From: a bacterium | GTDB lineage: Bacteria > Vulcanimicrobiota > Xenobia > Xenobiales > JADMJV01 | Direction of reading: 5' to 3' | Length of the DNA: 64,000 nucleotides | NCBI GenBank assembly: GCA_018780265.1 | Contig: JADMJV010000029.1 | Span: forward strand, 62,001-126,000 | In this document: one piece after another, positions 18,699-27,296 of the stretch | Position numbering within the stretch: position 1 is the first letter of the stretch | Layout: each line of letters opens with the position of its first letter | The notes under the pieces: model-generated | The model's input: the letters and a program-made list of their open reading frames with translations, nothing else | The model's database searches: none | What the model was told of the DNA's origin: nothing | Made by a program: the position numbers and the translations under genes

Positions 18699-19505
18699 TT
18701 AGAGGCCCACCGGTCCACGCACGCTCATTTCCAGGTCTGTGTTGACGTTTTCTAACTCGACAAAGAACGCTCGGTAAAGCGGGTCGGCACTGTCTGGCAG
18801 AAATTCCCTCCAGCCGTGTACACGGCGGCGAACCTGAGTGCGACCTACCGCCCACCAGCGCTGCTCGGCCTGAGCCGGGGTGTCAAAATGAAACGAGTGC
18901 TGGGGGTGGGCCTCTTGAAAGAGAGTGAAGTAGATCGAGGGTAGATCGTCGCTGTTGTAGGCGCTCAGCCAGGCGCCCGTCCACCAGGGCAGACGGGCCT
19001 CTTCGGCCTCGCAGCGCTCGCCCATCAACTGCACCACCCGCCAACCCTGGCGGGGGTCCTGGACGCTACAGTTGGCCACCAGCTCGTAGCCACGCCCAAG
19101 ACTGCCAAAGAAAAGGTGGACCAGTTGGTGACGACCCGGGGTCAGTTGAGCCAGCGCGTCGACCAGGCGATGGCGCCGATCGACCCAGCCCCACTGCGCA
19201 CAATGGCTCAGCCGACCGCGGCGAATTTGAGACAGTTTGCTGCGAAAAAGCAGTTCCTCACTTGCCAGACTCCCATCCCACACAAGCGCTTGAAATACAG
19301 CCAGGGGACAGGCCAGCAGGGCCAGAACCAGCGGGGCCCAGGCGCCGGGATGCAACCAGGCCAGCGCCGGAGCGGCCGGGCCCCACCCCAGATAAGCCAA
19401 TAGGGTACTGCCCCAATGGCGGCTGAGCAGGGGCAATCCGGCCAGGGCCACCAGAATCGCCGCAGCAGCCACCAGGCCAGAAGCCGAGTCTCCCCAGTAA
19501 AACAA
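18699..19505 (-). CDS. Membrane-anchored protein of unknown function
   Basis: About 268 residues. Two hydrophobic segments (LVAAAAILVALAGLPLL and APLVLALLACPLAVFQALVW) precede a soluble domain rich in Trp and Arg. The TTG at 19505 is the first ordinary start codon, but the frame stays open and hydrophobic for about 55 bp upstream (GWLLSACLGWSWWL), so the real start may be an unusual codon near 19545. No family is recognised. It lies in a minus-strand row with the PilZ gene. Confidence 0.55.
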   Translation of the reverse strand: MFYWGDSASGLVAAAAILVALAGLPLLSRHWGSTLLAYLGWGPAAPALAWLHPGAWAPLVLALLACPLAVFQALVWDGSLASEELLFRSKLSQIRRGRLSHCAQWGWVDRRHRLVDALAQLTPGRHQLVHLFFGSLGRGYELVANCSVQDPRQGWRVVQLMGERCEAEEARLPWWTGAWLSAYNSDDLPSIYFTLFQEAHPQHSFHFDTPAQAEQRWWAVGRTQVRRRVHGWREFLPDSADPLYRAFFVELENVNTDLEMSVRGPVGL

Positions 19506-19561
19506 GTGGCTGAGCCACCACGACCAACCCAGACAGGCGCTTAGCAGCCACCCGGCCGACC

Positions 19562-20224
19562 TTATCCGCCGGTTAATTTGCGCAACAAATCAATCAGCTG
19601 GCTAGTCTGGGGCTCTTGTGCGTCAAAACGTACGCCCACCAGATTGACAGCACCGTCGCCGGCAACCCGGCGCACTTCGGCCGACACTTCAATCGACCCC
19701 ATTTTCAGGCGCAGCGGTTGGCCCACCACCACTGAATCGCGAGTTTCAAAGCGGCATCCGGTCACCGATAAATCGCGCAGACGAGCGTCCATCAACAGAT
19801 TGCCATCAAAGGCCTGCACCGTCCAATCGGTGCGAACCCGAATGTGGCGACGCTTCTGGCGTGGCTGCCCGGCCACACGGTCGATGGCATCCTGCATCCA
19901 GCTGCCCTTGAGGGAAGAGCTGAAGCGCAGGCCGAGGCGGCTGATTTCGGCGGAATTCTTGATCCAGCATACGGTGGCCCGCACCGAGGGGACGTCTTGG
20001 GTTTCTGGAACCAGCTGGATCTGAGTTCCGGGCTTGAGCTTGGGACCAAACTGAGAGGAGCAATCCAGGCGCAGTCCGTTTTGGCCCAGGTCGCGAACGC
20101 GAGCCCGGAAGTCCAGCTTGTCGACCACCAATTCAAAGTTACAGCGGGTGCGCACCGATTTACGCCGGTCCGTGCCGTCCCACAGGACCTTCTTACCAAG
20201 CAGCCTTTGAATCACATCAAACAT
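19562..20224 (-). CDS. Protein with two tandem PilZ domains
   Basis: 220 residues. The first PilZ-like domain has RRKSVRTRC and DLGQNG, the second RRHIRVRTDW and DLSVTG. The second keeps both parts of the c-di-GMP signature (RxxxR and D-x-S-x-x-G); the first has Gly for Ser. It is probably a c-di-GMP-responsive cytoplasmic effector. A second two-domain PilZ protein is at 54513-55268. Confidence 0.85.
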   Translation of the reverse strand: MFDVIQRLLGKKVLWDGTDRRKSVRTRCNFELVVDKLDFRARVRDLGQNGLRLDCSSQFGPKLKPGTQIQLVPETQDVPSVRATVCWIKNSAEISRLGLRFSSSLKGSWMQDAIDRVAGQPRQKRRHIRVRTDWTVQAFDGNLLMDARLRDLSVTGCRFETRDSVVVGQPLRLKMGSIEVSAEVRRVAGDGAVNLVGVRFDAQEPQTSQLIDLLRKLTGG

Positions 20225-20279
20225 ATTGCTGGAGGGGAAATTCTCAGCCCAAGGAGTTGGACCTGCGACCTATCGATTA

Positions 20280-20949
20280 AAGAAATCCCCTGGTTTTTAC
20301 CATGGACAGGGCCTCGTCTTTGAGTTGTGCGCACAACTGCAACTGCAAAGAGCCCAACAAGCGGCTCTGGCGCCCGGACAGATAGCCGTGTTCCAGAAAC
20401 CAGGCCCGGTCGGCTTGCAACACCGACAGTCCGTAAAGCTGTCCCCAGCGGTCTTGGGCCGTAAATTGCTCCAGCAAGCGTCGCTCGGCGTGGGCCTGAG
20501 CCAGTGGCGCTCAGAGCGCTGCCGATGTAGTCTTTCCAGGCCCCGCGATGAGGGGTGTTGATCTCAAACTCTTGAGTGGCGGGCAGGTAGACGGCGCGCG
20601 TCTCCAGCCCGCGCACGTTGGAGCCGTGGTCGGTCTCGGTCATGGCGAAGCAGCCCAACTGAGCAAAGCTCCAGGTGTGCTGCAACCAGGTTCGGTGGTG
20701 CAGGCTGCCCAGGCGGGCGATGGTCCCCTGCACCAGACCCACGTGGACGCCAAATTTGACGAACAAGGACATGTCAAAATGGACCAGGCAGCGGGCCAAC
20801 TCGAGCAGTTCTTCCCGGTTGCCGCCGTCCTCGCGAGGCAGCCCCAGTCGGCCCAGGCCCAGGTCGGCCAACTGTCGGCACCAGTCCTGCACCGCCCGAC
20901 GGTGTTCGGCCACGGTTTCGCCGGCATAGGGGGTGAGTTGGGCCAGCAC
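20280..20949 (-). pseudogene. Acyl-CoA oxidase/dehydrogenase, internally deleted
   Basis: The first 100 or so codons (from a GTG at 20949) look normal, including CFAMTETDHGSNVRG, the acyl-CoA dehydrogenase FAD/substrate motif, and FEINTPHRGAWKDYIG. Sequence similarity then ends. A second frame continues with a C-terminal segment, ADRAWFLEHGYLSGRQS, and VNELC-like text. Several hundred residues between them are missing. The gene is broken by deletion and frameshift. Confidence 0.75.
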
Positions 20950-21050
20950 TTCCCGGTACTTACTTGGAATTTTTCATGATCGGGCATTCGGGGCGTCGAG
21001 GTCCAACCCATTTGAGGTTGGCGGGTCGGCTCGGCGGGTAGCAGGGGTGC

Positions 21051-22103
21051 ATGAAAATCTTACTCGGGCACAACGATGTGCTGCTGCGCCTGGAGCGCAA
21101 TGGGGACCATCTCCCCTTTCTGCTGGGCGATGAGAGCGCTCAGGTCGACCTGCCCAAGGCCCGTCAGGGTGGGCTGGGCGGGGGCTTTTTCGCCTGCTGG
21201 GTGCCCCGTGATCTTCATGGCCCGGACCCCGATGAAGAAACTTTGGCCACCGACGACGGCGGCTATCTAACCAGCCTGGCCGACCCGCTGGAGCCCGAAT
21301 ACGCCTGCGAGATCACGCTTTCTATGACCAACCGGCTGTGGCAGTTGGAGAACGATTCCATGGGCGGACTGGCGGTGGTGGGTAGCACCGAGCAGTTGCT
21401 GACCTGCCTGGACGAAGACGTCTTCGCGGCCATATTGCACTTTGAAGGTGCCGAAGCGATTGACACGGACCTGAGCAATCTGGATGAGTTCTACGGGCTG
21501 GGTTTGCGCTCGCTGGGCCTGGTCTGGAGTCGGCCCAATCTTTTTGGGCACGGGGTCCAGTTTGCCTTCCCGTCTTCTCCCGATACCGGGCCGGGCCTGA
21601 CCCGGGCTGGCCGAGAGTTGGTGAAAGCGTGCAACCAGTTGGGCATTATGTTGGACGTTTCGCACCTGACCGCCCAGGGATTTTGGGACCTGGCCCGCTA
21701 TAGCCGCCACCCGCTGGTGGCCACCCACTCCAACGCCCACGCTCTTTGCCCGTCGTCGCGCAATTTGACCGACGACCAGTTGCAGGCCATCGCCGACAGC
21801 GGTGGTCTGGTAGCCGTGAATTTTTGCGTGTCTGACCTGCGTTCCGATGGCGAAGAGGATGCCGACACGCCGCTCGAGCTGATCTTTGACCAGGTCGAGT
21901 ATATCGCCGAGCTTATCGGCATCGAGCATGTGGCCATCGGGTCCGATTTTGAAGGCGCGCTTATGCCCGACGAATTGAGCGATGTTTCAGATTTGGGCCT
22001 GGTGCTGGAAGGGCTGGCCGAGAGAGGCTTTGACGAGGACGACCTGGACAGGGTGGCCAGCGGCAACTGGCTGAGAGTGCTGGCCGAAACCTGGCAAGAC
22101 TAG
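21051..22103 (+). CDS. Membrane dipeptidase (renal dipeptidase family, M19)
   Basis: 350 residues, the normal length. Motifs: GHNDVLLRL (usually H-x-D), LHFEGAEAI with the bridging Glu, DVSHL, ATHSNAHAL and IGSDFEGA. These fit the zinc-binding set of M19 dipeptidases, which act on dipeptides, often D-amino-acid products. The ATG at 21051 has no strong ribosome-binding site. The next gene (TylF) begins inside the stop codon. Confidence 0.9.
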   Translation: MKILLGHNDVLLRLERNGDHLPFLLGDESAQVDLPKARQGGLGGGFFACWVPRDLHGPDPDEETLATDDGGYLTSLADPLEPEYACEITLSMTNRLWQLENDSMGGLAVVGSTEQLLTCLDEDVFAAILHFEGAEAIDTDLSNLDEFYGLGLRSLGLVWSRPNLFGHGVQFAFPSSPDTGPGLTRAGRELVKACNQLGIMLDVSHLTAQGFWDLARYSRHPLVATHSNAHALCPSSRNLTDDQLQAIADSGGLVAVNFCVSDLRSDGEEDADTPLELIFDQVEYIAELIGIEHVAIGSDFEGALMPDELSDVSDLGLVLEGLAERGFDEDDLDRVASGNWLRVLAETWQD

Positions 22104-22981
22104 TGAAGGCGCCCTTTGACCCCAGCCAGGCCTATTTGAAACTGCTCAAGGCGGCACTGAGCAATGCGCTTTATCAGCCAGCCACAGAAGCGCCCTTTAG
22201 CGGTGACGAACTCAAGCGCGCCCATCAGGTGCTCAAGCGCGTTCGCAGCCGCTTTGCCAGGGAGATCCGTGAAATCAAGTCCGGCGCCAGGCCCGTCACT
22301 CCCGCTCTGGTGGCTCTGCTGACCGAGTTTGCCGGTCAGGATGTGGCCCGCTTCTTGCGCATCAACGCGCCTGGGGCTCACACCTTGCTGACGCCGGACG
22401 CGCTCGACAACATTCAGGCCTGCGCTCGCCAGGTGATCTTCTTTGACATTCCGGGCGACTTTATGGAATGCGGAGTATGGCGAGGGGGCGCTTGCATTTT
22501 GATGCGAGGGTTGCAACTGGCGCTGGGGGCAGGACATCGCCAGGTATGGGTGGCCGATTCCTTCCAAGGCCTGCCTGCCCCGGACCCCCAAAAGCATCTG
22601 CTGGACGCGGTCATCCACGAGTATCTGAAAGACACCGGCAATTTTTGCGTGAACCTGGACCAGGTTCGCGACAATTTTCGTCGTTACGATCTGCTTGACG
22701 AGGGAGTACGCTTTTTGTCGGGCTGGTTTCACGATACGCTGCCCCGATTTGACGGGCAGCTCGCCCTGCTGCGCCTGGACGGCGACTGGTACGAGTCGAC
22801 CCTGACGGCCCTGGAATGCCTCTACGACAAAGTGTCGCTGGGAGGCTACATCATCATCGACGACTATCACCCGGTGGTGGGCGCCTACGCTGCCGTCAAC
22901 GAATTTCGCGCCCGGCGCCAAATCACCGACCCCCTCACCCAGGTCAATCACCAACTACATTTTTGGAGAAAATTGGACTAG
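22103..22981 (+). CDS. TylF/macrocin-O-methyltransferase-like protein
   Basis: 292 residues from a GTG overlapping the dipeptidase TAG by one base. The SAM-binding part is FMECGVWRGGACILM, and the family motifs VADSFQGLP, FLSGWFHDTLP, LRLDGDWYESTL and IIIDDYH follow. TylF-type enzymes methylate sugar hydroxyls in polyketides or polysaccharides. The substrate here is unknown. Translational coupling to a dipeptidase is unusual. Confidence 0.88.
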   Translation: MKAPFDPSQAYLKLLKAALSNALYQPATEAPFSGDELKRAHQVLKRVRSRFAREIREIKSGARPVTPALVALLTEFAGQDVARFLRINAPGAHTLLTPDALDNIQACARQVIFFDIPGDFMECGVWRGGACILMRGLQLALGAGHRQVWVADSFQGLPAPDPQKHLLDAVIHEYLKDTGNFCVNLDQVRDNFRRYDLLDEGVRFLSGWFHDTLPRFDGQLALLRLDGDWYESTLTALECLYDKVSLGGYIIIDDYHPVVGAYAAVNEFRARRQITDPLTQVNHQLHFWRKLD

Positions 22982-22993
22982 CAGACGGGCGGG

Positions 22994-23491
22994 TTAGGGG
23001 TGGTCGATTATACCCTGCTCGGCATCGTACTTAGGATAGTTGGTGGAGTCGGCGCGAAAACCGCTGTAGGCCTTGGCGTGATTGTTGCCGGTGCAGTAGT
23101 AACTGAAGCTGTCTGGATTCACGGAGATGCGATAGCTCTGGCTGTAGGTGTCCCTCCCGGCGGTTGGGCAGGTTGGGATTTTTCTAAGGTAGTTACCACG
23201 AATGAGTCGGGTCAGGTGCCTGGGATAGCGACCTTTGTTGTCGCTGGCGTACATCTCGAGGGCGGTGGCGATGTTTTTGCAGTTCGACTTGCAGGCCCTG
23301 AGCGGGCCTCCGCAGTGGCACTTGATAGTGCTGGGAACGATAAGGGCGGCGGTCACAGCCGCCAACAGAAGCGTCAGCGGTAGCCACGTCCAGATGGGCG
23401 TGGTTGGTTGCTGGGGGAGGGGAGGGAGAGCGCCGAGGGGCAAATCGGTGTGCACGTGTTGGCATACGCTCTGAAGGGGACGAAGGTTCAA
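22994..23491 (-). CDS. Pilin-like protein with Cys pairs (paralogue A)
   Basis: Up to 165 residues, with a membrane helix (WLPLTLLLAAVTAALIVP) near the N-terminus, then CKSNCKNIATALEMYASDNK and the ending SGFRADSTNYPKYDAEQG. The helix-then-ATALEMYASDN order resembles type IV pilin-like proteins. It has a paralogue at 53122-53571 with the same core. The start could be TTG 23491 or GTG 23455; the GTG gives better agreement with the paralogue (DLPLG versus DLPVG). It lacks the usual prepilin Glu-5 motif. Confidence 0.6.
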   Translation of the reverse strand: MNLRPLQSVCQHVHTDLPLGALPPLPQQPTTPIWTWLPLTLLLAAVTAALIVPSTIKCHCGGPLRACKSNCKNIATALEMYASDNKGRYPRHLTRLIRGNYLRKIPTCPTAGRDTYSQSYRISVNPDSFSYYCTGNNHAKAYSGFRADSTNYPKYDAEQGIIDHP

Positions 23492-23517
23492 TCCGGGTCT
23501 GTGGCAAACGGGCCGGG

Positions 23518-23985
23518 ATGAGCGAATTTTTAGACAGCCTTAAGGGTGAGTGGAGGGGCACGGCCACCACCTGGTTCGAGCCCGGCCCGGGTTTTCAGGA
23601 CCCGTGGAAGGTGTCCTTTCGGGTGATGCCAGGGGGCGGAGTGGCCTTGCAGGACTACACCATGAGCGTGCAAGGGGCTCCCCATCAAGGCTGGGCTTTG
23701 ATTGCCAAAGAAGATTCCGGCGCTTACACGGTGGCCTGGGCCGATAGCTTTCACACCGGCGGGAGCAGCATTATGAATTCCACCGGCGCTGTCGACGCTG
23801 GCGGGAAGTTGTCGGTGCTGGGGAGCTACGCGGCCGGACCAGATGAACGCTGGGGTTGGCGGACGGAATTGGGGCGCCAGGGCGCGGAATTACTGCTGCG
23901 GGCCTTCAACATTACACCCCAAGGCGACGAGTACCCGGCCATCGAGGCCCGTCTGCAAAAAGAGCCATCCGGCCAACTGGGTTAG
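23518..23985 (+). CDS. DUF1579-like lipocalin-type protein
   Basis: 155 residues: SEFLDSLKGEWRGTATTWFE, then GGVALQDYTMSV, a short beta pattern, and LSVLGSYAAGPDERWGWRT. This is the layout of DUF1579/heme-binding-like lipocalins. No signal peptide. The ATG at 23518 was taken because it begins the conserved domain; its ribosome-binding site is weak. Confidence 0.7.
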   Translation: MSEFLDSLKGEWRGTATTWFEPGPGFQDPWKVSFRVMPGGGVALQDYTMSVQGAPHQGWALIAKEDSGAYTVAWADSFHTGGSSIMNSTGAVDAGGKLSVLGSYAAGPDERWGWRTELGRQGAELLLRAFNITPQGDEYPAIEARLQKEPSGQLG

Positions 23986-23988
23986 GTT

Positions 23989-24363
23989 TCAACGATTGCC
24001 GAATTCTCGCTCCTGGCGAGTCGCCAGTTCGGCCACAGTGATCCACTGGGGGCCTCGATTGGGAGGTTGCGGGCCGCGATACTTGGTCACGATCCAGTTC
24101 CAACCGCCACGACCTTGATTGAGGACCAACCACTCTCCCCCGGCGTATTTCATCTCGGCGGCGCTGGCCGCGCGCCAGTTGCCCTGTACCACTTTGTCGG
24201 TGGACAAGGTCCATGAATACGAGCCCGCCGGATCGATACGCAGGGAGCCGAGTTTCTGAACTTGGGCATTGCGGCGCCACAGGTCGCCACCTTTTTCAAA
24301 GTAGACCGCGGGAGCGTTCACTTCTATGTTCCAGGCGCGCCCACACGCCCAAACAAGGCTCAC
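23989..24363 (-). CDS. Hypothetical protein
   Basis: 124 residues from a GTG that overlaps the previous stop (GTGA) with AGGGGAAG just upstream. It contains a beta-rich, Trp-rich stretch (GSYSWTLSTDK, GGWNWIVTKY) and an ending typical of a compact soluble domain. I do not recognise the family. It is translationally coupled to the secreted protein upstream. Confidence 0.55.
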   Translation of the reverse strand: MSLVWACGRAWNIEVNAPAVYFEKGGDLWRRNAQVQKLGSLRIDPAGSYSWTLSTDKVVQGNWRAASAAEMKYAGGEWLVLNQGRGGWNWIVTKYRGPQPPNRGPQWITVAELATRQEREFGNR

Positions 24364-24851
24364 TTCCCCTGAAGTTGATCCAACAAGACGTCGCGTCCTT
24401 TTCGGCGACTCAGCTCCAGCAGCAGACCATTGTCAATGGTGTAGTTGCCATCTCTGGTTTGAATACGAGTTTTGCCACTCGAACCTTTCTCCATCACCAC
24501 TCTGCCCTCGTTGGGATCGGAGAGAATCAATTCTCCGTTGGTGCCGCGAGTCAAAGAAGCGTTGCTCCACTCTTGACGGCGTACTGGACCCGGCGATGGA
24601 AAAACAGACGAAGCGGACTGACCCGCGTAATCGGAGCCATGCTTGGAGGAACTGGAAGGCGACAACAGTTTCAGAGAGCCACGCTGGCTATCGATCTGCA
24701 TCACCCCTCGACCGTCGCGGGTGCTGCCCACTTTTATCTGACCACGGGAGCCATCCACCTGCATCACCGGACCCTTGGAGTCCACCCCGGTCTGAGCGAA
24801 CCCACCGAGGCTTACCATGGAAACCAGAGGAAAAATCCACACTCTACGCAT
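24360..24851 (-). CDS. Secreted protein with short internal repeats
   Basis: 163 residues with a signal peptide (MRRVWIFPLVSMVSLGGFA). The mature chain contains similar short units (VMQVDGSRGQIKVGS, VMQIDSQRGSLKLLS) that look like beta-hairpin repeats. No family recognised. It forms a two-gene unit with the gene at 23989. Confidence 0.6.
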   Translation of the reverse strand: MRRVWIFPLVSMVSLGGFAQTGVDSKGPVMQVDGSRGQIKVGSTRDGRGVMQIDSQRGSLKLLSPSSSSKHGSDYAGQSASSVFPSPGPVRRQEWSNASLTRGTNGELILSDPNEGRVVMEKGSSGKTRIQTRDGNYTIDNGLLLELSRRKGRDVLLDQLQGK

Positions 24852-25023
24852 AGGGGTGCAGTTCGCCCTAAACCTGCACACTCCTGGGAGACGGTCACGT
24901 GTCAAGTTGTTTTCATTTTGTCAACAAAAGACACAAAACGGTTACTTTCCGGCCGTTTACCTGACCCTGGTGTTGTAGTGAAGAACAAGCAACACAAAGA
25001 ATCAGGCATCGGAGGACAATACA

Positions 25024-25668
25024 ATGGCACTCTCAGTAGGATTTCAAGCGAACTATCAAATCGGCTACGGCGGTTGCTACCCGCAGCCACCTTGTCCCGG
25101 GCCCTGGGGCCCGCCTGCTCCGTGGAACTGGAACCAAGGGCACGGTAACCTGCCCAACGCTAACGTTGGCAACCACGGATTTCTGGGTTTGGGCAACACC
25201 AAGGGATTTGCCATTGACAATAACAACGATGGCCGCTACACCCGCGGCACCGACGGCGTGCTGGCCATGGATCTTAACCGCGACGGCCGCGTTACTCCTG
25301 ACGAAATACAAGGTTCCAAAGAGCGCCTCAATGCGATGGGCGGCAATTTTGATCTCAACGGCGACGGCCACACCACCATCTGCGAACGCTCTAAGGGCGC
25401 CAGCTACCAGCGCGAAATGCGTCAGTATGACAGCAACGGAGACGGACGCCTCAGCGGGGGCGAATTCGCTCGCGCTGGTGGCCGGGTGCTGGTAGACAGC
25501 AACCGCGACGGCCGTTTTCAGAGCTGGGAGCAGCACAGCCCCTTCAATTTCCCCACTGGCGGCTATGGCCGGGGCAGCCTCAACTACGTGGACCCCTTCT
25601 GTGGACACAGCTCGGTCAACCACCAGGTCAGCCCGTGGGGTCCGTGTCCCTGGGGCCCGCACCGCTAA
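25024..25668 (+). CDS. EF-hand calcium-binding protein
   Basis: 214 residues. Five loops of the D-x-[ND]-x-D-G form are visible: DNNNDGRYTRG, DLNRDGRVTPDE, DLNGDGHTTICE, DSNGDGRLSGGE and DSNRDGRFQSWE. These are EF-hand/dockerin-like calcium sites. Both ends are rich in Pro, Gly, Trp and His. No signal peptide is visible. A good ribosome-binding site (GGAGGA) precedes the ATG, and a strong terminator follows. Confidence 0.85.
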   Translation: MALSVGFQANYQIGYGGCYPQPPCPGPWGPPAPWNWNQGHGNLPNANVGNHGFLGLGNTKGFAIDNNNDGRYTRGTDGVLAMDLNRDGRVTPDEIQGSKERLNAMGGNFDLNGDGHTTICERSKGASYQREMRQYDSNGDGRLSGGEFARAGGRVLVDSNRDGRFQSWEQHSPFNFPTGGYGRGSLNYVDPFCGHSSVNHQVSPWGPCPWGPHR

Positions 25669-25683
25669 AGTCACCCTCGCCGA

Positions 25684-25720
25684 ATGAAAAAGGGAGGCCC
25701 GTCGGGTCTCCATTTTTCAT
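25684..25720 (+). terminator. Bidirectional intrinsic terminator
   Basis: A 17-bp stem with one mismatch and one G-T pair around a GTC loop. A run of A precedes it and a run of T follows, so it can stop transcription on either strand. It ends the EF-hand gene. Confidence 0.85.
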
Positions 25721-25969
25721 GAGCGTATCGGCAAAGACAAGACTGCCCACATAGAGACGGTTCGGCGACCGCCGCGTCTTGTCGGCGGGGCGGTTCTGAC
25801 TGGCGGAACCGGTAAAACAGGAGCGCCGTGTTCATGGGCTTCGATGGCGGCGCACACCTGCTCAACGGTTAAGGTTTCCCCAAATGTCGATGGCCCTGAT
25901 CCTCGTCATAGCCTGCCGGGATGTTTCAGTCTAAACTAAGCCGAATAGGGTTGCGTCAGACCTCTAGTA
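25721..25969. other. Intergenic, no gene seen
   Basis: About 250 bp between the terminator and the efflux promoter. A short minus-strand frame (25671-25865) runs through the terminator and shows no conserved pattern, so I do not call it. Confidence 0.4.
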
Positions 25970-25997
25970 TTGACATATTCGGATTACTGAATACAAT
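25970..25997 (+). promoter_or_regulatory. Promoter with operator in the spacer, efflux-rhodanese operon
   Basis: TTGACA at 25970-25975, TACAAT at 25992-25997, spacer 16 bp. An inverted repeat TATTC-8-GAATA fills the spacer (25976-25993). A repressor or MerR-type activator bound there would control the promoter. The same TATTCGG start of a 16-bp spacer is found upstream of the candidate selenoprotein (47329). Confidence 0.75.
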
Positions 25998-26024
25998 AAG
26001 CGAAGCAACTCTAGGGAGAGACCA

Positions 26025-27296
26025 TTGAAGAAGTTTGCCCTTGTCGTCTATGCAGCGCTGGCCCTGGTGGGGTGCAGTCACCCCGGTGAAGCCCCTGCCA
26101 CGCCAGACGCATCGCCCGTAAATGTGCAGGTGGTTACCGTCGAGCCCAGTCAACTGGCTGGCGAGATGCAATATTCTGGCACCGTCAAGGCCCGTCGCCA
26201 GGCGGTACTGGCCACCAAGTTGCCGGGTCGCATCACCTTCCTCAAGGCCGAAGAGGGCGATATCGTCTCGGCGGGCAGTGTGGTGGCTGAGGTCGACGTC
26301 TCCGATATGGTTGCCCGCACTCAGCAGGCCGTGGCCGGTCGTGACTCGGCTCAGGCTGGACTGCAGCAGACTCAGGCCGCCTATCAACAGGCCCGGCAAG
26401 GGGTGGCCCAGGCCAAAGCCCAACTGATGGCGTTGGCACAACAGCGTGGCGAGGCCCAGGCTCGCCTCGATCTGGCCCGCAAAGACTATCAGCGCTACCA
26501 GGGCCTGGCCCAGGAGGGCGCAGTCCCTCGCCAACGGGCCGATCAGGCCCTCAGTGAGCTGCGCGTGGCCCAATCGCGCATGGACCAGTTGGGCAGTCAG
26601 ATTGTGGCCGGCCAGGTGGGCATTCGTGAGTCGCAGGCGGGCGTCACCCAGGCACAGAGCAGCATTGCACGCTCCCAAGCCGGCCTCGCCGAAGCCGAGG
26701 CGGGCATTCAGGCCAGTTCCAGCGACCTGGCTTATGGTCAGGTGCGGGCCCCCTTTCGGGGCGTTGTCGTAGAAAAAAATGCTTATCAGGGCGAACTGAA
26801 CACGCCCGGACGTCCGCTTCTTAAGATTCAGGATATGGACAGCCTGGAAGTCTCCCTCTCGCTTCCCGAGTCCACCCTGGAGCGGGTCCAGCCGGGGGCC
26901 AGGTTGACGGCTCAGGTGCCGGCACTCAAGCAGGCTGTCAACCTGAAGGTGCGACAGATCGTGGCCTCAACCGATCCGGCCAGCCGCACTTTCGAAGTTC
27001 GCCTGAGTTTGCTCAATCCGCCCGCTCAGCTTTTCCCCGGTAGCTTCGTGCGCGTGGCTCTGCCTCAGGCCCCCCGGAAGGCCCTCATTTTGCCCCTTCA
27101 GGCCGTGGTTGTGCGCGGACAGTTGGAAGGTGCCTTTGTGGTCGGCTCGCAGGGGCAGGCCGAGTTTCGGCTCCTTCAGTTAGGTTCTCCTGTGGCCGGC
27201 GGGCGCGAAGTTCTGTCCGGCCTGGAGCCCGGTGAAAAGGTGGTAATGTCTCCCGGCGAAGGCTTCAAGGATGGACAGAAGGTGTCATCCCAGTGA
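26025..27296 (+). CDS. RND efflux membrane fusion lipoprotein
   Basis: 423 residues from a TTG preceded by GGGAGAG. A lipobox ending LVGC (Cys 17) makes it a lipoprotein. A beta-barrel/lipoyl region comes first (AVLATKLPGRITFLKAEEGD), then a long Gln/Ala-rich coiled-coil hairpin (about 90-210), then the lipoyl return and beta-barrel (GVVVEKNAYQGELNTPG). It links the RND pump to TolC in the periplasm. The next gene overlaps its stop by 4 bp. Confidence 0.92.
   Translation: MKKFALVVYAALALVGCSHPGEAPATPDASPVNVQVVTVEPSQLAGEMQYSGTVKARRQAVLATKLPGRITFLKAEEGDIVSAGSVVAEVDVSDMVARTQQAVAGRDSAQAGLQQTQAAYQQARQGVAQAKAQLMALAQQRGEAQARLDLARKDYQRYQGLAQEGAVPRQRADQALSELRVAQSRMDQLGSQIVAGQVGIRESQAGVTQAQSSIARSQAGLAEAEAGIQASSSDLAYGQVRAPFRGVVVEKNAYQGELNTPGRPLLKIQDMDSLEVSLSLPESTLERVQPGARLTAQVPALKQAVNLKVRQIVASTDPASRTFEVRLSLLNPPAQLFPGSFVRVALPQAPRKALILPLQAVVVRGQLEGAFVVGSQGQAEFRLLQLGSPVAGGREVLSGLEPGEKVVMSPGEGFKDGQKVSSQ

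Noticed and set aside
22100..22954. Minus-strand frame of 284 codons
   Set aside because: Shadow of the TylF-like methyltransferase, whose motifs are clear.
23480..23500. Sequence like a tRNA T-loop (GGTTCAATCC)
   Set aside because: No matching acceptor stem or anticodon arm is found nearby.
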